DNA of 15,931 nt. Origin: 62-47 sp039808365. Its GTDB lineage: Bacteria > Pseudomonadota > Alphaproteobacteria > Rhizobiales > Xanthobacteraceae. The notes beneath the pieces were generated by a model. The model searched no databases, was not told the origin of the DNA, and saw only the letters and a program-made list of their open reading frames with translations. The translations under genes and the position numbers were made by a program. The DNA is taken from assembly GCA_039808365.1 (NCBI GenBank), contig JBDHSX010000084.1, positions 1 through 15,931 on the forward strand, in the 5' to 3' direction. Below, one piece after another: positions 1 through 13,224 of this stretch; position 1 is the first letter of the stretch; each line of letters starts with the position of its first letter.

Positions 1-2868
<2,868 letters not shown>

Positions 2869-2871
2869 TTC

Positions 2872-2898
2872 GTGAGGGCGGCGGCAGCGCCGCCTCAC
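2872..2898 (+). other. GC-rich hairpin just after the rpoB stop codon
   Basis: GTGAGG (2872-2877) pairs with CCTCAC (2893-2898). The stem continues with C2879-C2882 against G2889-C2892 after one bulged G, leaving a 6-nt loop: about 10 bp starting 3 nt past the stop. No T-run follows, so it is not a standard intrinsic terminator. It could stabilise the rpoB 3' end or act as a processing or pause site. The pairing is seen directly; the role is inferred. Confidence 0.4.
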
Positions 2899-2902
2899 CA
2901 TC

Positions 2903-2983
2903 GTCATCGTCCGCGAAGGCGGACGATCCAGTAACCCGCGACGGCGGGGATGACTGGATGCTTCCGCCTTCGCGGAGCGTGAC
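2903..2983. repeat. REPIN-like imperfect inverted repeat in the rpoB-rpoC spacer
   Basis: Two arms face each other. TCCGCGAAGGCGG (2910-2922) pairs perfectly with CCGCCTTCGCGGA (2964-2976). ATCCAGT (2926-2932) pairs with ACTGGAT (2953-2959). The outer GTCAT (2903-2907) pairs with GTGAC (2979-2983) with one wobble. The loop is 20 nt (2933-2952). Each arm is also a mini-hairpin, TCCGC-gaag-GCGGA (2910-2923) and TCCGC-cttc-GCGGA (2963-2976). Two oppositely oriented mini-hairpins are the architecture of REP doublets (REPINs). Similar CCGCCTTCGCGG/ACTGGAT-containing intergenic repeats are, as I recall, common in Bradyrhizobium relatives; I could not check copy number. No second full copy exists in this window. 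Confidence 0.7.
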
Positions 2984-3029
2984 AGACAGGATTTCTTGAG
3001 CCGGCGTCAGTCGGCAGACGGAGAACACC

Positions 3030-7229
<4,200 letters not shown>

Positions 7230-7255
7230 CGCCCCGGGCGTTCGACAGACGCATG

Positions 7256-7282
7256 AAAGGCCGGCGCAAGCCGGCCTTTTTT
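7256..7282 (+). terminator. Rho-independent terminator after rpoC
   Basis: AAGGCCGGC (7257-7265) pairs perfectly with GCCGGCCTT (7270-7278) around a GCAA tetraloop, and six T's (7277-7282) run out of the stem. This is the clearest intrinsic terminator in the window. It closes the rpoBC transcript and separates it from the following genes. Confidence 0.95.
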
Positions 7283-7332
7283 GCGCGGAGCGGCGGTTGT
7301 TCCCGTCAGCGGCATGCCCTACCACGGGCCTC

Positions 7333-7812
7333 ATGAGCACATGGCGTCCCCAGCAGCGGATACGCGTCAAGGCGCTGGGCCTCGTCTGGCGCGGCGGGAA
7401 ATTGCTGGCAGCGGAAGTTTACGACGATGCCGGCCGGATCAAGGGCGTCCGACCCCTCGGCGGCGGCGTCGAATTCGGCGAAACGGCCGAGCGCGCCGTG
7501 ATACGCGAGTTCAAGGAGGAACTCGGGATCGATGTCACCCTGACCGGCGATCCCTTTTTCTTCGAGAACATCTACGTTCACGAGGGGGCGCCCGGCCATG
7601 AGGTTCTGATCCTGTTCGACGTCGTCCTTCCCGACGGGGCTTTGAGCGGCGAGACGCGGATCGTCTTTCGGGAGGATCACGGGGAGCCGGGCGTCGCCGG
7701 ATGGTTCGATCCCGATGATCTCGACGGTCCGGGCCGGCCGGAACTCTACCCCGCCGGCCTGAAGGCGTATTTGCGCGCAAGGCGCATGACCGGGACCGGC
7801 GCGCCGGCCTGA
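7333..7812 (+). CDS. NUDIX family hydrolase
   Basis: Probable cytoplasmic Mg-dependent pyrophosphohydrolase acting on a nucleoside diphosphate linked to some group X; the substrate cannot be read from the sequence. The 159-residue protein has a perfect NUDIX box, G-x5-E-x7-REFKEELGI, at residues 44-66 with the metal-binding REFKEE core. After it come a beta-rich segment and a GWFDPDDL motif near the C-terminus, typical of small NUDIX enzymes. I chose ATG 7333 because the frame then begins MSTWRPQQRIRVKALGLV, leading straight into the first strand. An in-frame TTG at 7297 would add 12 residues and start almost on the terminator. No good ribosome binding site is visible (only GGG at 7326-7328) and no convincing promoter fits between the terminator and the start. 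Codon choice looks less extreme than in the ribosomal and polymerase genes, fitting low expression. Confidence 0.9.
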   Translation: MSTWRPQQRIRVKALGLVWRGGKLLAAEVYDDAGRIKGVRPLGGGVEFGETAERAVIREFKEELGIDVTLTGDPFFFENIYVHEGAPGHEVLILFDVVLPDGALSGETRIVFREDHGEPGVAGWFDPDDLDGPGRPELYPAGLKAYLRARRMTGTGAPA

Positions 7813-8116
7813 GTCGCCGGCGCGGCCGCGGGCCGGCATGGCTCCGACACCCTGAAAAACCGTGACTTTCCGGCCTCAGCCGGGAAAATTTCGACGGCTG
7901 GGCAGGGCGGCGGGGTTTGTTCATCTTTCTTTCAGGTGAAAAGCGCTTTTCCTTGAGGCCGCCGATGGAAATCAGCGATAGTGACGGCGGCTCCTTCCGG
8001 GGGGCCTCGGTGCCGGGAAGGGCGCGGCCTGAAGGGGCGCTTTCATCATCGTGACAATCCGGGATGCGTGGTCGCAACGGCCGCAAGACGCGGCGGTTGC
8101 GTTTCGGAACAGGCAG
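7813..8116. other. Gene-free spacer between the NUDIX and oxidase genes
   Basis: This 304-nt stretch has no convincing gene on either strand. Right after the NUDIX stop, GCCGGC (7816-7821) can pair with GCCGGC (7832-7837) across a GCGGCCGC palindrome; no T-run follows, so it is a weak terminator candidate at best. The rest holds a T-rich patch (7916-7932), a 14-bp perfect palindrome (7938-7951) and a weak promoter candidate, listed separately. Confidence 0.6.
7938..7982 (+). promoter_or_regulatory. Candidate operator palindrome and weak promoter before the oxidase operon
   Basis: GAAAAGCGCTTTTC (7938-7951) is a perfect 14-bp palindrome. One base after it lies TTGAGG (7953-7958), a 4/6 match to a -35 box, followed at 18 nt by GATAGT (7977-7982), a 4/6 match to a -10 box. 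A palindrome abutting a -35 box is a typical operator position. Both boxes are poor and the spacing is suboptimal, so the promoter part is speculative. Confidence 0.25.
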
Positions 8117-10165
8117 ATGTTCGATCTTGCAATCATAGGTGGTGGACCGGGCGGCCTGATGAGCGCCTGGTATCTCAAGAGGAAGCTCGGGCCGCTGTGC
8201 CGGGTCACGATCTTTGAGGCGTCCGACCGCGTCGGCGGCAAGGTGATGTCCGCTAAGTTCGACGCCGTGCCCGCGCCCTATGAGGCGGGCGTCGCCGAAA
8301 TCTACGACTACTCAATGACCGGGCCGGATCCGCTGCGCAACCTGATCCAGCATTTCGGTCTGCAGACCATTCCGATGGACGCCGAGCAGGTGATGCTGGA
8401 CGGTGAACTGCTCAACGACGTCCCCGGCATGCGCCGCAAGTACGGCAACGCCACCGCCGACGCCATTCTCGCCTTCCGCAAGCGCTGCGAGGGCATGATC
8501 TCGCCCACCGAATATTACGAGGGCGTCGGCGCGCAGGACAACGAGCATCCCTGGATCAACGTCAACTGCGAGGAATTGCTGGATCGCGAGGTGAGCGATC
8601 CGGTCGCCAAGCGCTTCTTCAAGGTGATGGCGCGCTCCGATATCGCCACCGAGAGCCACAACACCAACGGCCTCAACGCGCTGAAGAACTTCGTGATGGA
8701 TATCGACGGCTATATCGGGCTGTACGCGATCCAGAACGGCAACGAGCAGTTGATCACCTGCCTTCAGTCGGAGGTCGATGCCGACATCCAGCTCAACCAT
8801 CGTGTGCTCGAAGTCGGCAAGACCGAGCAGGGCCGCTACCGGCTCAACATGATGAACGGCAAGGGCCCCGAGACCAGGGACTTCGATCTGGTGATGGTCT
8901 GCCTGCCGCATAGCTGGCTCGCGACCATGCGCTGGAACGGCGAGCAGCTCCGCAAGTCGATGGTCAAGCACGTCGCCTATTTCGATCGGCCGGCGCATTA
9001 TCTTCGCATCTCGCTATTGTTCGATTCGCCGTTCTGGGGCGAGCAGATTCCCGGCGCCTGGTTCATGTCGGAGGCGTTCGGCGGCTGCTGCGTCTACAAC
9101 GAGGGCGCCCGTCTCGACGTCGGGCGCAACGGCGTGCTGAATTTCCTGGTGCCGGGCTCGGATGCGCTGGCCTTCGCCAATCTCAGCGACACTGAACTGA
9201 TCGACGCCGCGCTGAAATCGCTGCCGGCGTCGTTCGGCAATGCGCGGGCGCATTTCATCGAAGGCAAGATCCATCGCTGGCTGTCGTCGGTGAACGCGAT
9301 CCCCGGCGGCGTGCCGGTGCGCGACGTTGCGACCAACCACCGGCCGGAGCCGAAGCAGCATCCCGGCCTCGTGCTGGTCGGCGATTATCTGTTCGACTCG
9401 ACCTTGAACGGCCTGCTCGATTCCTCCGACGCCGCCACCGACATCGTGGTGACGGAGACGATACGGCTGCGTTACGCCCGCGAGCAGGGCGCGAGCGGCG
9501 GCAGGATCGATTCGGCCTATTTCGCGAACTACCGCGGGCTCGGGCCGTATCGCGACGCATGGCGACACTTCACCGATCCGCACTATCTCGCCCGGCTGAT
9601 CGAGATCGTCTGGAACCGGCGCGACGGTTACCGGCTGTTGGTCGCCGGCTCCGCCAGCGGCGAACTGGTCGGCGCCCTGCGCGCGCTCGGCATCGATGCC
9701 TGGGGCGTCGAGAACAACCGCGCGATTCACGCCAAAACGCCCGCCGAGTTGCGTGAATTCAACCGGCTCGGCTCGGTCAACAAGCTTCCGTTCGAGGACG
9801 GCGCGTTCGATTTCGTGTTCGAGACCTGCCTGTGCCACGTCGCCGAGCGGCGGGTGCCGGCGGCGGTGCGCGAACTCAATCGCGTGGTCAGGACTGGCCT
9901 GATCTTCGGCTCGGTCACCAGCGATTTCGATTCGAAGCTGATCGAGCGCTACGAACTGTTGCGAGGCGTCAAGAAGCTCGGCACCTGGTGGGAATGGTCC
10001 GAAATCTTCTTCAACAACGGTTTCGATCTCGCCATGAGCCGCAACGATTGCCTCGACGCGATCTGGGCGGCGACGCTTGCGGCGGGCAAGGGACCCGGCG
10101 ACTGGTATCTCGATCCGGACAGCCTGCGCTATTCGTTCTTCGACAAGATCGCCTCGGATGACTGA
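8117..10165 (+). CDS. FAD-dependent amine-oxidase-type protein fused to a SAM methyltransferase-like domain
   Basis: The 682-residue product is a two-domain protein of unknown substrate. Residues 1 to about 450 form an FAD-binding oxidoreductase: the N-terminal Rossmann motif IIGGGPGG (G8, G10, G13), E34 at the end of the second strand for the ribose, then DRVGGKV (37-43), and a C-terminal FAD motif VLVGDYLFDSTLNGLLDSSD around 419-438, as in flavin amine oxidases and protoporphyrinogen-oxidase-like enzymes. Residues about 500-682 look like a class I methyltransferase: strand plus loop LLVAGSASGEL (507-517), acidic E532 after the second strand, and LPFEDGAFDFVFE (557-569). The glycine loop is degenerate (GSASG). 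There is no signal peptide or membrane segment, so it is likely cytoplasmic. I chose ATG 8117 because it sits just before the Rossmann strand with GGA 8 nt upstream; an in-frame GTG at 8051 would add 22 unstructured residues. Its stop overlaps the exporter start by 8 nt. Confidence 0.88.
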   Translation: MFDLAIIGGGPGGLMSAWYLKRKLGPLCRVTIFEASDRVGGKVMSAKFDAVPAPYEAGVAEIYDYSMTGPDPLRNLIQHFGLQTIPMDAEQVMLDGELLNDVPGMRRKYGNATADAILAFRKRCEGMISPTEYYEGVGAQDNEHPWINVNCEELLDREVSDPVAKRFFKVMARSDIATESHNTNGLNALKNFVMDIDGYIGLYAIQNGNEQLITCLQSEVDADIQLNHRVLEVGKTEQGRYRLNMMNGKGPETRDFDLVMVCLPHSWLATMRWNGEQLRKSMVKHVAYFDRPAHYLRISLLFDSPFWGEQIPGAWFMSEAFGGCCVYNEGARLDVGRNGVLNFLVPGSDALAFANLSDTELIDAALKSLPASFGNARAHFIEGKIHRWLSSVNAIPGGVPVRDVATNHRPEPKQHPGLVLVGDYLFDSTLNGLLDSSDAATDIVVTETIRLRYAREQGASGGRIDSAYFANYRGLGPYRDAWRHFTDPHYLARLIEIVWNRRDGYRLLVAGSASGELVGALRALGIDAWGVENNRAIHAKTPAELREFNRLGSVNKLPFEDGAFDFVFETCLCHVAERRVPAAVRELNRVVRTGLIFGSVTSDFDSKLIERYELLRGVKKLGTWWEWSEIFFNNGFDLAMSRNDCLDAIWAATLAAGKGPGDWYLDPDSLRYSFFDKIASDD

Positions 10166-12179
10166 GACAAGCGCCGGGCGGGGCGACGCGGGCGACGAAG
10201 ACAGGGACGCGCCGCCGCGTGACGACGATCCCCTGAGACCGGCGCGCGCGGCCGAAGCCGTTGCCGCGCCCGGCAAACCGGCCAGGACGCGCGAGCGCGA
10301 CGACGACGAGGACGACGACCTCGACGACGATCTCGAACTGGACGACGATGACGACGAGGAGCTTGTCGTCTACAGCGCGAGCGAGGCGGCGGGGGCGCTG
10401 GCGACCGTCTACGGCTTCGTTCGCCCGCATTTCAGCCCGTACAAAAAGGCGCTGTCGTTCGTGGCGTTCGGCCTTCTGGTCGAGACGCTGTTCAACGTCA
10501 TCATGCCGCTCAGCCTCAAGTTTCTCATCGACGACGCGCTCGGCGAGGAGGACTTTGGCGTTCTGATGCGGATTCTGTCGGTGCTGGCGGTGGCCGGCAT
10601 CGTCACGTCGATCATCTCGATCTGGTACGAGAAATGGGACGCCTGGTTGTCCGCCTCGATCATCTCGGATGTGCGGTCGCGGCTGTTCGGCCATATCCAG
10701 GATCTGCCGTCGAGTTTCTTTTCCCGCACCAGGCGCGGCGATATCCTGTCGCGCTTCTCGGTCGACATGGCGGCGTTCGAGGGCACGGTGAAGACGCTGG
10801 CGAACGGCGCGGTGCTGCCGGCGCTGGAACTGGTCGCCGGCCTGATCCTGATGTTCTTCCTGAACTGGCAGCTTGCGCTGATCGCGCTCCTGATCTTTCC
10901 GATCACCTTGATCGGCCCGCGCATCCTGACGCCGAAGGCGGTCAAGGCCAATTACGAGCAGAAGGTCAGCGAGTCGTCGATTCTCGGCATGGTGCAGGAG
11001 AACATCGCGGCGCAGGCCGTGGTGAAGGCGTTCAGCCTGCAACGCCGCGTGCTGGGCTGGTTCACCGTCAGCAACGACGCCACCCGGACCAAGATCGCGT
11101 CGGCGACGTTCCTCTCCAGCATGGTCGAGCGTTCCGTCACCGTCGCGGTGCTGCTCTTGCATCTCGTGGTGCTGGCGTCCGGCGCCTATCTCGCCACCAA
11201 GGGCCACATCACCATCGGCACCTTCGTGACGTTCGAGAGCGCGTTCTGGGAAATTTCCTACAACATTGCCCACCTGATGCACTTCATCCCGGTGTCGATC
11301 CAGTCGGCGGCGGCGATCCGGCACATGAACGAACTGCTGGACGAACCGACGCGCGGCGTCGATCGCCCCGGCACGCCGGACCTGCCGCGCATTACCAGCA
11401 ACATCACCTTCGATCATGTCAGCTTCGGCTATGAGGGCAGCGAACGGCCGGTGCTCGACGATCTCAACCTGCGGATCGAGTTCGGCAAGTCGATCGCCAT
11501 CGTCGGGCCGAGCGGATCGGGCAAGAGCACGCTGCTCAACCTCATCCTGCGGCTTTACGTTCCGACCGAGGGGCGGGTGACCATCGACGGCGTCGATATC
11601 GGCAAGGTCACGCGCGAATCCTTGCGCGCCAACATGGCCGTGGTGTTCCAGGACAACGTGCTGTTCAACATGTCGATCCGCGAGAACATCCGGCTCGGCA
11701 AGGAGGACGCCACCGACGAGGACGTCGAGGAGGCCGCGCGCAAGGCCGAGATCCACCGCTTCATCAAGAGCCTGCCGCAAGGCTACGACACCGTGGTCGG
11801 TGAGCGCGGCGACACGCTGTCGGGCGGGCAGCGCCAGCGCATGGCGATCGCGCGCGCCATCGTGCGCGATCCGTCGGTGCTGCTGCTCGACGAGGCCACC
11901 TCCGCGCTCGACCAGACCACCGAGGCCGCGATCAACCGCACCCTGCTCAAGCTGGCGCGTGGCCGCACCATGATCTTTTCGACGCACCGGCTGACGTCGG
12001 TGGTGGAGATGGACGAGATCATCGTGATCAACGAGGGCAAGGCGATCGAACGCGGCTCCCACGCCGAACTGCTGGCGGCCAACGGCTTCTATCGCAAGCT
12101 GTGGGACGATCAGAGCCACGCCGTCCACGACGACGGCGGCGACGACGACGAGGATGACGACGAGGGCGAGGACGAGTGA
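10158..12179 (+). CDS. ABC exporter half-transporter (membrane domain plus ATPase) with acidic tails
   Basis: The 673-residue protein is a type IV/MsbA-like half-transporter, expected to dimerise in the inner membrane and export a substrate using ATP. Residues about 95-375 contain six hydrophobic segments. The ATPase domain has Walker A GPSGSGKST (450-458), Q-loop VFQDN, signature LSGGQRQ (554-560), Walker B VLLLDE (574-579, catalytic E579), D-loop SALD and H-loop H610; it looks fully active. There is no C39 peptidase domain. The start ATG 10158 lies inside the preceding gene and overlaps its TGA by 8 nt; there is no clear ribosome site, so translation is probably coupled. A TTG at 10077 would run 27 codons deeper into the upstream gene and is unlikely. 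Unusually, residues 48-68 are 18/21 Asp/Glu, and the last 16 residues (658-673) are also nearly all acidic. The substrate is unknown; multidrug or lipid export families look similar. Confidence 0.93.
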   Translation: MTETSAGRGDAGDEDRDAPPRDDDPLRPARAAEAVAAPGKPARTRERDDDEDDDLDDDLELDDDDDEELVVYSASEAAGALATVYGFVRPHFSPYKKALSFVAFGLLVETLFNVIMPLSLKFLIDDALGEEDFGVLMRILSVLAVAGIVTSIISIWYEKWDAWLSASIISDVRSRLFGHIQDLPSSFFSRTRRGDILSRFSVDMAAFEGTVKTLANGAVLPALELVAGLILMFFLNWQLALIALLIFPITLIGPRILTPKAVKANYEQKVSESSILGMVQENIAAQAVVKAFSLQRRVLGWFTVSNDATRTKIASATFLSSMVERSVTVAVLLLHLVVLASGAYLATKGHITIGTFVTFESAFWEISYNIAHLMHFIPVSIQSAAAIRHMNELLDEPTRGVDRPGTPDLPRITSNITFDHVSFGYEGSERPVLDDLNLRIEFGKSIAIVGPSGSGKSTLLNLILRLYVPTEGRVTIDGVDIGKVTRESLRANMAVVFQDNVLFNMSIRENIRLGKEDATDEDVEEAARKAEIHRFIKSLPQGYDTVVGERGDTLSGGQRQRMAIARAIVRDPSVLLLDEATSALDQTTEAAINRTLLKLARGRTMIFSTHRLTSVVEMDEIIVINEGKAIERGSHAELLAANGFYRKLWDDQSHAVHDDGGDDDEDDDEGEDE

Positions 12180-12181
12180 TC

Positions 12182-12217
12182 GCCCGGCCGTGCCCCGGCA
12201 TCGCTCGCTGGCCGGGC
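12182..12217 (+). other. Hairpin after the exporter gene, possible terminator without T-run
   Basis: GCCCGGCC (12182-12189) pairs perfectly with GGCCGGGC (12210-12217), giving an 8-bp GC stem with a 20-nt loop, 2 nt past the exporter stop. No T-tract follows, so it may be a transcript-end stabiliser or part of a Rho-type end rather than an intrinsic terminator. The stretch 12218-12415 after it shows no gene. It becomes AT-richer near TTATAAAT (12361-12368) and has a small inverted repeat, GGACC (12371-12375) with GGTCC (12382-12386). Confidence 0.35.
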
Positions 12218-12415
12218 AGCCGCGCGGGAATGTCGGCGCGCCCGTTCCAAACTCGAATCGCCGCCGCCCGATGCTGCGGTGCGAAGCGCCGGCCGCCGAT
12301 CGGACCCCGCCGCGGTTGCGAATTATTGCCTGCCTGCCGCCGCGCCATCGCCGAAAAGCCTTATAAATCAGGACCTGTCGGGGTCCCGGCGGCGAAAACA
12401 CATGGTTGATAAGCC

Positions 12416-12443
12416 TTGACTTGGGGTGAGGCGGCCGATAAAA
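12416..12443 (+). promoter_or_regulatory. Probable housekeeping promoter of the str operon
   Basis: TTGACT (12416-12421) matches the -35 consensus at 5/6. The AT-rich block GATAAAAC (12437-12444) follows and offers -10 boxes at spacings of 15-17: GATAAA, ATAAAA or TAAAAC. It is the best promoter-like pair in the 673-nt gene-free region before rpsL. An AT-rich patch (TTATAAAT, 12361-12368) lies about 50 nt upstream. Transcription would begin near 12450, giving a leader of about 400 nt. The exact -10 box is uncertain. Confidence 0.55.
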
Positions 12444-12494
12444 CCCGCCCACTTACCAGCAGGCGGTGAGCTGCGCCGGCGTCGGAACGGATCA

Positions 12495-12796
12495 CCCCTT
12501 CCAGTCTTCCAACCATGCAAGACGGGAAGCGGGCACCAACCTCGACCTATGCCGCTCAAACGCTGCTGCCCTAAGCCAGGCAATGCCAAGGCGATTTTCG
12601 ATCTCTTGAGAACACTGACGTTCTTGAGAGGCTGATTTCGGAAGCATGAGCTCGGTGCGCGAGTGGCGACAGCCGCTCGGCAGGCTCCGAGTTCCTCTGT
12701 GGCACGACGCGCTTTCCGCTCCGCGAAGGAGTGGCTGGCGCGGTTTCGTTTTGTTTGTCGGGTTTGGGTCGAACGAAATCACGGAGCTCGCGCTCC
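12495..12796 (+). promoter_or_regulatory. Structured 5' leader RNA of the rpsL operon (candidate)
   Basis: Consecutive hairpins read by hand. P1: CCC 12495-12497 with GGG 12531-12533, CTTCC 12498-12502 with GGAAG 12525-12529, GTCTT 12504-12508 with AAGAC 12519-12523; 10-nt loop. P2: CTCTTGAGAAC 12603-12613 with GTTCTTGAGAG 12620-12630 through two GU wobbles. P3: GAGCTCGG 12648-12655 with CCGAGTTC 12687-12694, enclosing CGAGTGGC 12660-12667 with GCCGCTCG 12672-12679. P4: CGCGC 12708-12712 with GCGCG 12738-12742, enclosing CCGCTCC 12716-12722 with GGAGTGG 12728-12734. P5: TTTCGTT 12744-12750 with AACGAAA 12772-12778. P6: GGAGC 12783-12787 with GCTCC 12792-12796. Several stems need GU pairs, which favours RNA over a DNA site. 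About 56 unpaired nt then lead to rpsL. GC-rich DNA folds easily, so this is a candidate only. Confidence 0.45.
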
Positions 12797-12852
12797 AGAC
12801 CACTTGCGAGACCTGATTGAGGGTTTTGCGCGAACAAGGGTGAAGGCGAACG

Positions 12853-13224
12853 ATGCCGACGATCAACCAACTGGTCGCAAATCCGCGCATTCTGCAGAAG
12901 GCGCGCAAGAATGCTCCGGCGCTGCAACAGTCGCCGCAGAAGCGCGGCGTCTGCACGCGCGTCTACACGACGACGCCGAAGAAGCCGAACTCGGCGCTTC
13001 GCAAGGTCGCCAAGGTGCGTCTGACCAATGGCTTCGAGGTCATCGGCTACATTCCGGGTGAAGGCCACAACCTGCAGGAGCATTCGGTGGTCATGATCCG
13101 CGGCGGCCGCGTCAAGGACTTGCCCGGCGTGCGCTACCACATCCTCCGCGGCGTCCTCGATACCCAGGGCGTCAAGAACCGTAAGCAGCGCCGTTCGAAG
13201 TACGGCGCGAAGCGTCCGAAATAA
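12853..13224 (+). CDS. rpsL: 30S ribosomal protein S12
   Basis: S12 sits at the decoding centre of the 30S subunit and contributes to translational accuracy. It has 123 residues, the usual size. The start ATG 12853 has AAGG at 12843-12846, 6 nt upstream. Recognisable segments are QKRGVCTRVYTTTPKKPNSA (29-48) and GGRVKDLPGVRYH (84-96). K43 and K88, where streptomycin-resistance changes occur in other bacteria, are both lysine, a wild-type sensitive pattern; D89 is the residue beta-methylthiolated by RimO in E. coli. The N-terminal stretch (residues 8-21) differs from most families, as expected for this variable part. It is the first gene of the str operon, behind a very long leader and only 15 nt before rpsG. 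Confidence 0.99.
   Translation: MPTINQLVANPRILQKARKNAPALQQSPQKRGVCTRVYTTTPKKPNSALRKVAKVRLTNGFEVIGYIPGEGHNLQEHSVVMIRGGRVKDLPGVRYHILRGVLDTQGVKNRKQRRSKYGAKRPK

Noticed and set aside
8051..8116. GTG 8051 as start of the FAD-dependent protein
   Set aside because: It adds 22 residues with no fold in front of the Rossmann strand, and the GGGG upstream is about 12 nt away. ATG 8117 fits the family better.
10077..10157. TTG 10077 as start of the ABC exporter
   Set aside because: It would overlap the upstream gene by about 89 nt and add an Arg-rich segment that is just the oxidase C-terminus in another frame. The 8-nt overlap at ATG 10158 is the usual coupled arrangement.
10011..12452. Minus-strand open frame of 813 codons opposite the ABC exporter
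   Set aside because: Shadow of a gene with clear Walker and signature motifs on the plus strand.
12716..12734. Second copy of the CCGCGAAGGCGG repeat in the rpsL leader
   Set aside because: Only CCGCGAAGG matches; the inverted partner and the ATCCAGT/ACTGGAT pair are absent. It is explained by hairpin P4.
12979..13118. Possible streptomycin-resistance changes in S12
   Set aside because: K43 and K88 are both lysine, the sensitive form.
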